DNA of 64,000 nt from Hutsoniella sourekii ATCC 700629 (GCF_000518205.1 NZ_JADD01000010.1:29997-93996), one strand, 5' to 3'. Shown: positions 34,593-43,769, counted from the stretch's first letter. Notes: a model not told the origin generated them from the letters alone. A program made the numbers and translations.

Positions 34593-36113
34593 ATGACTAT
34601 TAATGTCAACTGGTTCAAGGATCGTTGTACCTTGTATGGAGATAAGCTTGCTGTGATTGATCCAGAAAACCAACGTGAATTTACCTACCACGAATTACAC
34701 CAACGGGCCTTAAATCTTACCCTTTACTTACAAGATCTAGGTGTTCAAAAAGGGGACCGGCTTGCTATCTTAGCCCCTAACCATGTAGCTTTTTTGGATT
34801 TAATTATTTCTGCTAGTATGATCGGATTTACCTTGGTTCCCCTTAATTGGCGCCTAGCGGGTCACGAATTAGCAGGGATTATTGCAGATTGTCAGCCCAA
34901 GTATATCTTATATTCAACTTTTAGACCACATACCTTATCCGAAATAAAAGAGATATTAGAGCCTGAACAGTTTTTGATGGATATTGATTCAGCTGAATAT
35001 GAATTAACTGTTTCTGGCAATTCAATGGAGTCGCAGTTAAAGCTCGAGCCAGTGGATCAGGAAGATATTCTCTTTTTGATTTATACGAGCGGGACGACGG
35101 GTCAACCTAAAGGAGTCATGATCTCTCATCGGCATATGATCCATAATTGTTTGATTACGATTCCTTCATGGGGACTATCTAATCAGGACCGAACGGTCAC
35201 TTTTTCGCCGATGTTTCATATTGCCGGCCTTCATGGATTAGTCTTGCCACTCTTATTTATCGGTGGTAGTATTGTGATCCAAGGTCAGTTTGATAGTTAT
35301 CAAGCTATTGAATATATTGACGAATATCAACCAACCGTGATATTTATGGTTCCTACGATGTATTATAGTCTAATTGACCAATCTAATTTTCGTGAAGAAG
35401 CCTTTAAGAGTCTACGTTTCTTAGTATCCGGTGGGGCCCCTATGTCCGCTGAAGTCTACCAAGTCTTCATGAACATGGAGTTGCCAATTGTCGATAGTTA
35501 TGGTCTCACTGAAGCGGGTTCTAATAATTTCTTTATGGCACCAGCTTATGCTCGCCTCAAACGCGGTTCAATCGGTCGACCAAACTTATTGGTTCCCACT
35601 AAAATTGTCGATGAATCGGGTCTCGAGGTGAAGTCTGGAGAAATCGGCGAACTATTGATTGGTGGCCCAGCTACCTTTAGTGGTTATTGGAACAAAGAAA
35701 GTTTAAGTGCTGAAGTTCTTGATCAAGGCTTTGTTCATACGGGAGATTTATTCCGTAAGGATGACGATGGTTACTATTATGTGGTCGGTCGGTCAAAAGA
35801 TATGGTGATCACCGGTGGTGAAAATGTCTATCCCAGTGAAGTTGAGCAAGTTCTCAATCAACATGAGGCGGTCAGGGAATGTGTAGTCTACGGCTACCGT
35901 AACCCTAAATGGGGAGAGTCTGTAGCAGCAGCTGTGATTGTGAACCAAGGTTATCAAGGGGATGCGGATCAACTCAGTGAATTCATGACTGAACGTATTG
36001 CTGGTTATAAGACACCTAAAGTCTATCTGTTCTTAGAAGAATTCCCAACTAATTCCATCGGTAAGATTAATAAACAAGCCTTAGAATCTATGACACTTGA
36101 TTATTTAAAATAA
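34593..36113 (+). CDS. AMP-forming acyl-CoA synthetase, copy 2
   Basis: 506 residues, ANL superfamily with the canonical P-loop IYTSGTTGQPKGVMISHRH near 163, VPTMYYSLIDQ, YGLTEAGSNNF near 307, TGDLFRKD and GRSKDMVITGGENVYPSE near 402, and the catalytic Lys in NSIGKINK at the end. Same domain order as the enzyme at 27399 but clearly diverged, so the two may take acids of different length. It lies in the hbd operon, 15 bp before thiolase 2. It makes the acyl-CoA substrate for the dehydrogenase in the same operon (inference). Confidence 0.9.
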   Translation: MTINVNWFKDRCTLYGDKLAVIDPENQREFTYHELHQRALNLTLYLQDLGVQKGDRLAILAPNHVAFLDLIISASMIGFTLVPLNWRLAGHELAGIIADCQPKYILYSTFRPHTLSEIKEILEPEQFLMDIDSAEYELTVSGNSMESQLKLEPVDQEDILFLIYTSGTTGQPKGVMISHRHMIHNCLITIPSWGLSNQDRTVTFSPMFHIAGLHGLVLPLLFIGGSIVIQGQFDSYQAIEYIDEYQPTVIFMVPTMYYSLIDQSNFREEAFKSLRFLVSGGAPMSAEVYQVFMNMELPIVDSYGLTEAGSNNFFMAPAYARLKRGSIGRPNLLVPTKIVDESGLEVKSGEIGELLIGGPATFSGYWNKESLSAEVLDQGFVHTGDLFRKDDDGYYYVVGRSKDMVITGGENVYPSEVEQVLNQHEAVRECVVYGYRNPKWGESVAAAVIVNQGYQGDADQLSEFMTERIAGYKTPKVYLFLEEFPTNSIGKINKQALESMTLDYLK

Positions 36114-36128
36114 AGGAGAGAATTGTTG

Positions 36129-37376
36129 ATGTTAAAACAAAAACAAGAAGAAGTTGTAATTGTTGGTGCAGCCCGTACACCAGTAGGTGCTTACTTAGGT
36201 GACTTAAAGACCGTTCCCGTTCAAGAACTAGGTGTAATCGCTCTAGAAGAAGCCATTAAACGTGCTAATGTTGCTAAAGAAGATATTGACGAAGTAATTG
36301 TAGGCCATGTGACTGGTTCTCAAACTACTAATAACTTAGGTAATATTATCGGTATCGACACTGGACTTCCAAGTTCGTCTACCGGAATGACCATCAACCG
36401 TATTTGTGGATCGGGAATCCAATCAGCTGTATCAGCAACTTTAGAGTTATTACACTCTAACAAGTCAATGATTGCAGCCGGAGGGGCAGAATCTCTATCA
36501 CGTGCACCTTACCAATTACCAGAATCTGTTCGTTATGAAGGCTTCAAGATGGGCGATCAACAACTGATTGATGCTAACTTGGAAGGCCACCGCTCAGGGT
36601 CTGGAACTGGATCAGGGATTAACCACATGGGTAACACCGCTGAAAACGTGGCCCGTAAATATAACATTACTCGTGAGCGCTGTGATGAATTTGCGGTGGA
36701 ATCTCAACGCAAGGCTGCACAAGCCATGGAAGATGGCAGCTTCGCTGAAGAAATTATTCCAGTAGAAATCAAGGGACGTAAAGGTCAAGTCACTGTCGTC
36801 GAAAAAGATGGCCACCCACGTCCAGGAACTAGCATGGAGTCTCTGGCTAAACTTCGTCCAGCCTTCGAAAAAGATGGCGTAGTAACAGCAGGTAACGCAT
36901 CAGGCTTGAACGATGGCGCTGCCTTTGAAATCTTCACCCTCGGATCAGTGGCTGAAGAACAAGGCTTAGAAGTGATGGCTAAAGTGGTTGACTATCAAAT
37001 CGCTGGTTGCGAGCCAGAATACATGGGCTTAGGACCAGTATATGCGATCAATCAATTATTAGACCGTCAAGGAATGAAGTTAACTGAAGATATTGATATC
37101 TTAGAAATCAACGAAGCTTTTGCGGCTCAAACGATTGGTTGCTTGATTGAATTAGGGATTGAAGAAGATTCAGCCTTCTACAAGAACAACTTCAACCTGC
37201 GCGGTGGAGCGGTTGCTTTAGGACACCCATTGGGAATGTCAGGAGCTCGTATTATTACTTCGATCCTTTACCAATTCAAGAATAATCCTGACAAGCGCTA
37301 TGCGATTGCGTCAGCTTGTATTGGTGGCGGACAAGGAATTGCCCTTCTATTAGAAAATGGCTACTACAAGGGATAA
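36129..37376 (+). CDS. Acetyl-CoA C-acetyltransferase (thiolase), copy 2
   Basis: 415 residues from ATG 36129, chosen because AAAGGAGAG lies at 36112-36120; two in-frame TTGs just upstream are less suitable. Catalytic Cys (RICGSGIQ), His (ALGHPLG) and C-terminal Cys (ACIGGGQG) are all kept. It differs from copy 1 at only about 13 residues, four of them clustered around residue 160 (GSGTGSGI in place of ASGKDSGV), a surface-loop-like segment. As the last gene of the hbd operon it completes the path from acyl-CoA to acetyl-CoA. The tight conservation suggests dosage or ongoing gene conversion rather than different chemistry. Confidence 0.93.
   Translation: MLKQKQEEVVIVGAARTPVGAYLGDLKTVPVQELGVIALEEAIKRANVAKEDIDEVIVGHVTGSQTTNNLGNIIGIDTGLPSSSTGMTINRICGSGIQSAVSATLELLHSNKSMIAAGGAESLSRAPYQLPESVRYEGFKMGDQQLIDANLEGHRSGSGTGSGINHMGNTAENVARKYNITRERCDEFAVESQRKAAQAMEDGSFAEEIIPVEIKGRKGQVTVVEKDGHPRPGTSMESLAKLRPAFEKDGVVTAGNASGLNDGAAFEIFTLGSVAEEQGLEVMAKVVDYQIAGCEPEYMGLGPVYAINQLLDRQGMKLTEDIDILEINEAFAAQTIGCLIELGIEEDSAFYKNNFNLRGGAVALGHPLGMSGARIITSILYQFKNNPDKRYAIASACIGGGQGIALLLENGYYKG
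36417..36537 (+). repeat. Direct repeat within thiolase genes, copy B
   Basis: Partner of 26411-26531 (one difference in 121 bp), in the same orientation 10,006 bp apart. Confidence 0.8.
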
Positions 37377-37404
37377 AGCTAGCGATTAAATAGAGTCATC
37401 TAAA

Positions 37405-37449
37405 AATCGGACAAATTTTGCTAGAGAGTCTAGTAAAACTTGTCCGATT
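37405..37449. terminator. Bidirectional terminator
   Basis: A stem of about 21 bp (37405-37425 with 37429-37449) with few mismatches, and T-rich flanks on both strands, between the convergent thiolase 2 and cstA genes. Confidence 0.85.
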
Positions 37450-37452
37450 AAT

Positions 37453-38925
37453 TTATTTTTGGGTATGAATAGGTAGTTGATCATTGAGAAGAGGATCATC
37501 TTTACTTAGTTTTGCTTTTTGCTTGCGTCCCTGACTCCAATAGAAGACTAGGATGATTCCGGTCATAATCAAGCCAAGCAAATAGGTGGTATTTGATAAG
37601 CGTAAGTTAAAGCCAATCGGTTCACTAAGAATGTAAACAACAACAGCTACTAGCATGAAGAGGCTAGGCAAGAGCGTGATCCAGTAATTGCGACTCTTCA
37701 AATAAAGGTAACGCGTTGATACTAGTAAGGATATAACCGCCGTTACTTGATTGGCCCAGTTGAAATAGCGCCATAAAATTTGAAAATCGATAAAGGTTAA
37801 TACAAAAGAAATGGCGTAAAGGGGTAGGGTAACCAAGAGGACCTTTTGCAGACTGTCTTGTTTGACCTTCAAGTAATCTGCCAGTATCGCTCGCAAGCTT
37901 CTAAATGCTGAAAGTCCTGAGGAAAGAGGGAGAACAATTACGCCCAAAATCGCTAACGTTCCAAAGATAGGACCCAATAATAAATAAGATACTTGGTTTA
38001 CTACGACTGAAGGCGTGCCAGCTTGAATCATTTGCGATAAAGTTTTTCCTTCAAAAAGGGTTAAGGCAGCTGCAAGCCAGATCATTGCGATGACTCCTTC
38101 AGCTATCATCATGCCATAAAAGGTATAGCGTCCTTCCTTCTCATTGGTAATCGTCCGCGAGACCATTGGTGCTTGAGTGGCATGAAAACCAGAAAGAGCG
38201 CCACAAGAAATAGTGAAAAACATACCTGGGAAGATAGCCAATTTATTTGGATGAAAATTTTTCAGGGTGGCGAGTGTGAGCTCCGGCATTTGACTTCCAT
38301 AACTAGTCAGCAAGCGAAGTCCGATAGCAGCAGATGAAATAATCAAAATCGCACCAAACCAAGGATAAACCTTACCTAAGGCCTGGTCAATGGGTAGGAT
38401 TGTTGAAATAAGATAATAGATAAATATTGCGATGACAATGGCCATCAAAGGAATAAAGTCTGGTGTGATCAACTGAATTAAGTTGGCCGGCGACATTACA
38501 AAGACGGTTCCCACAAGTAATAGTAATAGCATCGCAAAAATATTAACCAGGTGTTTCATCCATTTACCTAAGTACCTACCAGTCAATTCTGGCAAATGGG
38601 CACCATTGTTTCTCAACGAGATCATACCAATCATATAATCATGGACAGCCCCGGCAAAAATACAACCAAAAATAATCCATAAATAGGCGAGAGGTCCATA
38701 CAAGGCCCCCATAATTGGGCCAAAGATCGGGCCATTACCTGCAATATTCAAGAGTTCTATAATGGCATTCTTTTGCTTGGACATTGGAACAAAGTCCAAA
38801 TTATCACGCAAGGCCTCAGCTGGAGTCATCCGGTTGGGTTGAATAGCGAAGTTGTGTTCAACATACCTACCATAGAAAAAATAACCGACTAGTAAGAGAC
38901 TAATCCCAACAATAAAAGTAATCAA
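37453..38925 (-). CDS. cstA: CstA-family peptide/pyruvate transporter
   Basis: From a TTG at 38923-38925, six bases after GGAGGG, the protein has 490 residues. A longer frame from 38976 would include a TATAAT promoter element, so it is rejected. The protein has about thirteen helices and the CstA signatures: NRMTPAEALRDNLDFVPMSK near 32, GPIFGPIMGA near 70, AGAVHDYM near 93, SGFHATQAPMVSRTI near 245. Family members import peptides or pyruvate during carbon starvation. It is convergent with the acyl-CoA locus and has its own promoter. Confidence 0.9.
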   Translation of the reverse strand: MITFIVGISLLLVGYFFYGRYVEHNFAIQPNRMTPAEALRDNLDFVPMSKQKNAIIELLNIAGNGPIFGPIMGALYGPLAYLWIIFGCIFAGAVHDYMIGMISLRNNGAHLPELTGRYLGKWMKHLVNIFAMLLLLLVGTVFVMSPANLIQLITPDFIPLMAIVIAIFIYYLISTILPIDQALGKVYPWFGAILIISSAAIGLRLLTSYGSQMPELTLATLKNFHPNKLAIFPGMFFTISCGALSGFHATQAPMVSRTITNEKEGRYTFYGMMIAEGVIAMIWLAAALTLFEGKTLSQMIQAGTPSVVVNQVSYLLLGPIFGTLAILGVIVLPLSSGLSAFRSLRAILADYLKVKQDSLQKVLLVTLPLYAISFVLTFIDFQILWRYFNWANQVTAVISLLVSTRYLYLKSRNYWITLLPSLFMLVAVVVYILSEPIGFNLRLSNTTYLLGLIMTGIILVFYWSQGRKQKAKLSKDDPLLNDQLPIHTQK

Positions 38926-38966
38926 AGAAATCCCTCCTAACATTAAAATCTTTGAATTGGGAGCAT

Positions 38967-38972
38967 TATAGC
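38967..38972 (-). promoter_or_regulatory. Putative -10 box of cstA
   Basis: TATAAT read leftward, with TTTCAA 16 bp upstream as a weak -35. It lies about 42 bp before the TTG start and inside the longer open frame, which supports the shorter gene model. Confidence 0.5.
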
Positions 38973-39037
38973 ACAATTGACTTGGCTTGAAACCCTTTCA
39001 AGGCTAATTTAATGGATTTAGGAGGGCATTGTTTGTT

Positions 39038-39877
39038 TTAATTCAGTTGATAGTCTTTTAAGTAATGGTCCAAATTGCCATCAGCAATCGCTTCTAGGAC
39101 ATCGAGCACAGCGTCTTGGTCATTAGAAGGAATCTGGTAGTGGCAATGAGCGGTTAGGTCCGGATCGGCATTAGCCATAGCAATATTGTAATTTACTTCT
39201 GGCATCATGGATAAGTCGTTGAGACTATCACCGAAGGCTACCGATTCTTCAGGCTGGATTTGGTAACGATCTTGCATAAAGCGGACGGCATGCCCCTTAC
39301 CTGAATTCTCGTTAAGAATATCGATATAGATATTACCACTGGTTACCGAGATGGTTTGTGGGAAGGCTTGGTTTAATTCTTCAGCCAGAGCCTTGTTATC
39401 TTCTAAGGGAATATCATTGTGGATGGCTAGTTTATAAGCGATCTTATCTTCTGGAATATCTTGATATTGGTCGACTTCATAGAGTACATAATTATAAATT
39501 TTTGCGTCTTCAATACTGGGGTCATCCTTGCGGATATAGGATTCAAAGCCTGTACATACGTGAACATTAGCCTCACTATGGGCATAAATATAGTCAATAA
39601 TTTCTAAGTAAAGCTCTCGTTCGAGGCCCTGGCTATCCAGTACTTGGTCTTCTTTAACGATAAAGCTGCCGTTATCTCCAGCGAAGTAGAGTTGTTGGGT
39701 AATATCGGGAGTGAATTGTTCTTTGAGTTGATGGTAGGAATTGCCACTAGCAATCAGGACAATCACGCCTTGGTCTCTCAATTCTTTGAAGACTCGAGCA
39801 AACCGTTGCCGGTCATAAGATTTATCCGTTCGCAGAAAGGTTTCGTCCATATCAATGGCAATTAATTTAATAGTCAT
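39038..39877 (-). CDS. Cof-type HAD phosphatase
   Basis: About 279 residues from ATG 39877 (GAGG eight bases upstream; the frame could extend three codons to a GTG). Motifs: AIDMDETFL near 7 (the usual DGT is DET here, as in some Cof members), LIASGNSY near 43, the Lys in NSGKGHAV near 200 and FGDSLNDLSMM near 220. A C2-type cap lies between. A general sugar-phosphate or cofactor phosphatase in the cytoplasm; the substrate is unknown. It is divergent from an aldo/keto reductase gene, with no shared pathway evident. Confidence 0.87.
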   Translation of the reverse strand: MTIKLIAIDMDETFLRTDKSYDRQRFARVFKELRDQGVIVLIASGNSYHQLKEQFTPDITQQLYFAGDNGSFIVKEDQVLDSQGLERELYLEIIDYIYAHSEANVHVCTGFESYIRKDDPSIEDAKIYNYVLYEVDQYQDIPEDKIAYKLAIHNDIPLEDNKALAEELNQAFPQTISVTSGNIYIDILNENSGKGHAVRFMQDRYQIQPEESVAFGDSLNDLSMMPEVNYNIAMANADPDLTAHCHYQIPSNDQDAVLDVLEAIADGNLDHYLKDYQLN

Positions 39878-40001
39878 TATTGGCACCTCATTTTTTTCTT
39901 ATAAGCTTAGTCTACCAAATTAGAAATTTTCTACAAGGGAATCGGATCAAAGTGGTCTATCAGGATAAGACTTGGTATAATAAGCTTTGAGGAGGGATTT
40001 T

Positions 40002-40856
40002 ATGATTAACTTTGACGCAGGCAGTGGTAATAATTATCTGTTGAATGATGGGTTTGAAATTCCCAAGCTAGGTCTAGGCACTTATAAATTGCAAGGCTTG
40101 GATGGCGTCCGTCGAATGAGTTCAGCTCTCGATAGGGGCTACCGCCTCTTGGATTCAGCCTTCAATTACGAAAACGAAGGAGCAGTAGGAGCGGCCATCC
40201 GTCAATCAGGTGTTCCAAGAGAAGAGATCACAGTGACATCCAAATTACCGGGTCGTCACCATGTCTATGAAGAAGCGGTTCCTTGTATCCAGGAATCACT
40301 CTTACGTCTGGGCTTAGACTACTTGGATTTCTACTTGATTCATTGGCCTAATCCCATCGAGGACAAATACCTTGAAGCCTGGCAAGCATTAATTGATGCT
40401 CAAAAAATGGGTCTGATCCGCTCGATTGGGGTGTGTAATTTCTTACCAGAACATATCGACCGCTTAGTAGAGGAGACAGGTGTCGCTCCAGTTGTTAACC
40501 AAATCGAGCTTCACCCCTACTTTAATCAAGAAGAGCTAGTCAGCTACCACCAAGATCGAGGGATTATTATTCAGTCTTGGAGTCCTATCGGCCGTTACAA
40601 CCAAGCTAGCCAAGAGCCGGTTATCAAGGAGATTGCCAGTCAGTATGGTCGCTCAGCCCAGCAAGTTATCTTGAATTGGCACATTCAAAAAGGCTTCCTG
40701 CCCATCCCTAAGTCCGGTCATAGTGGACGGCAGTGGGAGAACCTACAAGCACTAGACTTTGAACTAAGCCAAGAAGCGATTCAAAAAATCGACCAATTAA
40801 ACCGACCAAATGGGCGCAATAAAGATCAAGATCCAGCTGTTTATCAAGAGTTTTAA
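40002..40856 (+). CDS. Aldo/keto reductase
   Basis: 284 residues from ATG 40002, set by GAGGAGGG; an in-frame start 15 bp earlier overlaps the ribosome site. Catalytic tetrad visible: D and Y in DSAFNYENEG near 47, K in VTSKLPG near 80, H in LIHWPNP near 112. Also IGVCNFLPEHI, NQIELHPYF and IPKSGHSGRQWEN (NADPH-binding loop) near 235. The protein reduces small aldehydes or ketones with NADPH; close bacterial relatives act on methylglyoxal or 2,5-diketogluconate. The window also has methylglyoxal synthase (49620), but the genes are not adjacent. Confidence 0.9.
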   Translation: MINFDAGSGNNYLLNDGFEIPKLGLGTYKLQGLDGVRRMSSALDRGYRLLDSAFNYENEGAVGAAIRQSGVPREEITVTSKLPGRHHVYEEAVPCIQESLLRLGLDYLDFYLIHWPNPIEDKYLEAWQALIDAQKMGLIRSIGVCNFLPEHIDRLVEETGVAPVVNQIELHPYFNQEELVSYHQDRGIIIQSWSPIGRYNQASQEPVIKEIASQYGRSAQQVILNWHIQKGFLPIPKSGHSGRQWENLQALDFELSQEAIQKIDQLNRPNGRNKDQDPAVYQEF

Positions 40857-40942
40857 CGGCTAAGTTCAATAGGATCCTATAACCCCGTCTCTTGTAATTA
40901 CGAGTCCAAGCTAGAAGAAACAATTCTTTCTCAAGATTAAAT

Positions 40943-40980
40943 AGACCCCCTGAAGTTGGCGCTCCAGCTTCAGGGGGTCT
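40943..40980. terminator. Strong GC-rich hairpin
   Basis: A 13-bp perfect stem (40943-40955 with 40968-40980) and a 12-nt loop between the aldo/keto reductase gene and the convergent prs gene. There is no proper T tract on either side, so efficiency is uncertain. I see nothing else in 40857-41101. Confidence 0.55.
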
Positions 40981-41101
40981 TAGTGTATGTTAATAAGGGA
41001 TTTTGCTGACTAAACTTTTTTCGCGAGGATGATCTAAGTCATTATACTAGCCTTCGGACTTCTAGCCGAACAAGTGGGTTCATTGGATCGCTTGAGATTG
41101 A

Positions 41102-42058
41102 TTATTCTTCAAATAATTCATCAATCGAATAATTATGATAGATCCGATAAATGGATTCAGCAATCAGATCGCTCACAGAGACAATATCCATCTTGTCGAG
41201 TATTTTTTCTTCTGGGATCAAGACGGAATCGGTTAGGAGGATTCCTTCCAGAGGGGCCTCTTCTAGTCGTTGGAGCGATTCATCGGATAGAACGCCGTGA
41301 GTGGCGCAAGTATAGACTTCTGTGGCGCCCTTGGCTAACATCTCAACAGATATGGTCGCTGAGGTGATCCCGGTGTCAATGATATCATCAACAATGATAG
41401 CTGTACGACCCTTGATATCTCCTACCACATTCAGAATCTCACGGTTACCATCACTAGTGGTTCGCTGGTCAATAATAGCAATCGGCGCATCCAGGAGTTC
41501 AGCTAGGTGGCGCGCTCGCTTAACACCGCCATGGTCTGGGGAGACAACAACTAGCTTCTTATTAAGAAAGCCGTGGTCTTGATAATATTGGGCCAAGATT
41601 TGATCGCCAATAATATGGTCGACAGTAATATCAAAGAATCCTTCAAGTTGCGGTTCATGTAGATCCAAGGTGATCACTCGGTCAGCACCAGCCATTTGTA
41701 ACATATTGGCTAGGAGTTTTGCAGTAATCGGTTCACGGGACTTGGTCTTACGGTCTTGGCGACCATAAGCGAAATAGGGCAAGACTAAGTTAATCGATTT
41801 GGCACTAGCTCTCCGCAGGGCATCAATCATGATCATAACTTCCATGAGCCGATCATTGACCGGATCATTAATCGATTGAATCACATAGATATGGTCGCCC
41901 CGAATACTTTCCTCGATGCTAACGATAATTTCCCCATCTTTAAAGTGAGAGATTGTCAAGTCGGCTAGTTCAGTGTTAAGGGCTTTAGCAATTTTATTAG
42001 CCAATGGTTGATTGGAGCTCAAGGCAAATAGTTTCATATTAGCTTCTTTGTTGGACAT
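41102..42058 (-). CDS. prs: Ribose-phosphate pyrophosphokinase (PRPP synthetase)
   Basis: 318 residues, full class I length. LFALSSNQPLANKIA near 9, FKDGEIIVSIEESIRG near 40 (ATP flexible loop area), PYFAYGRQDRK near 96, the metal/ribose-5-P motif DLHEPQLEGFFDI near 131 and the PRPP motif VDDIIDTGIT near 218. It makes PRPP from ribose-5-P and ATP for nucleotide, His and Trp synthesis. Firmicutes often have two prs copies; the fairly loose DLHEPQLEGFF motif leaves open whether this is the main or a second copy. GGGAGGAAG precedes the start. Divergent from the PPDK-regulator gene. Confidence 0.93.
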   Translation of the reverse strand: MSNKEANMKLFALSSNQPLANKIAKALNTELADLTISHFKDGEIIVSIEESIRGDHIYVIQSINDPVNDRLMEVMIMIDALRRASAKSINLVLPYFAYGRQDRKTKSREPITAKLLANMLQMAGADRVITLDLHEPQLEGFFDITVDHIIGDQILAQYYQDHGFLNKKLVVVSPDHGGVKRARHLAELLDAPIAIIDQRTTSDGNREILNVVGDIKGRTAIIVDDIIDTGITSATISVEMLAKGATEVYTCATHGVLSDESLQRLEEAPLEGILLTDSVLIPEEKILDKMDIVSVSDLIAESIYRIYHNYSIDELFEE

Positions 42059-42219
42059 GGTCTTCCTCCCATAATATGCTTCGAGTCTAGTATAGCATAT
42101 TTTTTAAGCTATGACTCAAGGAATTGGAAGGGGTTACAATAAAAAATCAGTAAATTTTGCTTTGAGTTAAAGCGAGGGACTGTTAAACTAGGAGCATACT
42201 AGCCATAAAGAGGTGTAGC

Positions 42220-43041
42220 ATGAAAGAGCAGAAATTTTATATTATTTCGGATTCAGTGGGTGGAACGGGCAATCGCGTGACCAACGCTGCGATTGCTCAG
42301 TTTCCGGAATTGGATCATTCAGAATTGAAGACTTTCCCCTTTGTTAATAATCCCGAAGATCTCCTAGTCGCCTTGATGGGGGCAAAAGAAGCGGATGCGA
42401 TCGTTGTTGCCACACTCGTTGATCCAGAATTAAACGAGAAGGCCATCCAGTTTGCACAAGAAAATAATATTTATCTTATTAACCCGATGGAAGACTTAAT
42501 GGAGAAAATAACTGAAAAATTAAATATCCAACCCATCGGCGAAAGTGGTCGTCGCCATTCATTAAACGATGAAGAAAAGGAAAAGCTTGAAGCTATTGAA
42601 TTTACTATGAAGTATGATGACGGACAAGACCGCGAAGGAATTCTAGGAGCCGATATACTGATCCTAGGCATTTCCCGTACTTCGAAGACCCCTACCAGCA
42701 TGTTCTTAGCTCATCAAGGCTTCAAGGTCATGAACTTGCCCTTGATTCCTGAATCCGAATTACCCGCGGAAGTTTATCAGATTTCACCTAAGCGTATCTT
42801 TGGTTTGTTAGCGGAAGCGGATTATATCCAAAGCATCCGCAGTGAACGCTTACGTTTCCTAGGTCTTCCAACTACCGCTCGCTATGCCCAACTAGACCGG
42901 ATCCAGGAGGAAATTGACTATTCTAAAACGGTCTATGAAGACTTGGGCTGTACCATTATCGAAGTTGCTAACATATCGATTGAAGAAGTAGCAGAGAAGA
43001 TCGCTGACCGATTTATGGAACAAATGAGAAAGGCAGATTAA
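42220..43041 (+). CDS. ppsR: PPDK/PEP-synthase regulatory kinase-phosphorylase (DUF299)
   Basis: 273 residues of the bifunctional DUF299/RP1 family: FYIISDSVGGTGNRV at the start, LGADILILGISRTSKTPTSMFLA with the P-loop GISRTSKT near 150, and LPLIPESELP near 176. These proteins phosphorylate (using ADP) and dephosphorylate an active-site Thr of pyruvate phosphate dikinase or PEP synthase, switching gluconeogenic PEP formation. Its target is not in the window but must exist if the gene is functional. It overlaps the next HAD gene by one base (TAATG), so the two are translationally coupled. Confidence 0.9.
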   Translation: MKEQKFYIISDSVGGTGNRVTNAAIAQFPELDHSELKTFPFVNNPEDLLVALMGAKEADAIVVATLVDPELNEKAIQFAQENNIYLINPMEDLMEKITEKLNIQPIGESGRRHSLNDEEKEKLEAIEFTMKYDDGQDREGILGADILILGISRTSKTPTSMFLAHQGFKVMNLPLIPESELPAEVYQISPKRIFGLLAEADYIQSIRSERLRFLGLPTTARYAQLDRIQEEIDYSKTVYEDLGCTIIEVANISIEEVAEKIADRFMEQMRKAD

Positions 43042-43751
43042 TGATTAAAGCAATTGGATTTGATTTGGATGATACCCTATACGACCGAAGCATTAGTTAT
43101 AAGAATGTGTTTGATTTAATGCAAGCTAGAATCAAGCCATTACCGGTGACTTATGAAGAATTCTATCCTCGCTTTGAATACTATTCCAACTTGGAATACG
43201 AATCCTTTATTAGAGGCGAGAAGTCGGAGTGGGACTATAAAGTGCAAAGAGTCCTATCTACCTATGAATCCTTTGACCATCCCATCGACCGTGAAGAGGC
43301 CATCATTTATACCGGTCTTTACTTGTTTTTCCAGGAGAATCTAGTCTTACGGCCGGGCATGGTCGAGCTTTTGGATCGGTTACGGGATCAAGCTGTGGAC
43401 TTGTTTATCTTAACCAATGGTCCAAGTGACAGCCAACGCAAGAAAATTAAGCAACTAGGACTTGATAAGTGGATCGATGAAAAGAATTGGTTCATTTCTG
43501 AAGAATTAGACGCCACCAAGCCAGAAGCGAATATCTTCAAAAAAGTTGAACGTCAAATTGGCCATAACGGAGAGGATGTGCTCTATATCGGCGACAATTA
43601 CCGTAATGATATTGAAGGGGCTCACCAAGTGGATTGGCAATCCATCTATCTTAACGTTCATGGGGAGACTTCAAAAGGATATGAGCAAGCAGAAGTAGAG
43701 ACCGTTCAAGAAATGGCCACGGCCCTAAATAAAGTGTTACAACTTAAATAA
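43041..43751 (+). CDS. HAD-superfamily hydrolase, YjjG/phosphoglycolate-phosphatase-like
   Basis: 236 residues: GFDLDDTLYDRS at 6-17 (motif I), FILTNGPSDSQRKKI near 123 (motif II), ATKPEANIF near 155 (motif III Lys), and YIGDNYRNDIEGAHQV near 180 (motif IV), with an all-helical C1 cap. This class dephosphorylates nucleotides, glycolate or sugar phosphates. Its start codon overlaps the stop of the PPDK regulator, so the two are made together. A role in clearing a by-product of the gluconeogenic step is possible but unproven. Confidence 0.87.
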   Translation: MIKAIGFDLDDTLYDRSISYKNVFDLMQARIKPLPVTYEEFYPRFEYYSNLEYESFIRGEKSEWDYKVQRVLSTYESFDHPIDREEAIIYTGLYLFFQENLVLRPGMVELLDRLRDQAVDLFILTNGPSDSQRKKIKQLGLDKWIDEKNWFISEELDATKPEANIFKKVERQIGHNGEDVLYIGDNYRNDIEGAHQVDWQSIYLNVHGETSKGYEQAEVETVQEMATALNKVLQLK

Positions 43752-43769
43752 GATTTGATTGCTAAAACT

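Noticed and set aside
38926..38976. Longer CstA start at ATG 38976
   Set aside because: The stretch contains a TATAAT promoter element and the ribosome site for the TTG at 38925.
40857..41101. Structured RNA candidate between the aldo/keto reductase and prs genes
   Set aside because: Apart from the GC-rich hairpin at 40943-40980 I see no second conserved-looking structure, and both genes converge on it, so a simple transcription end explains it.
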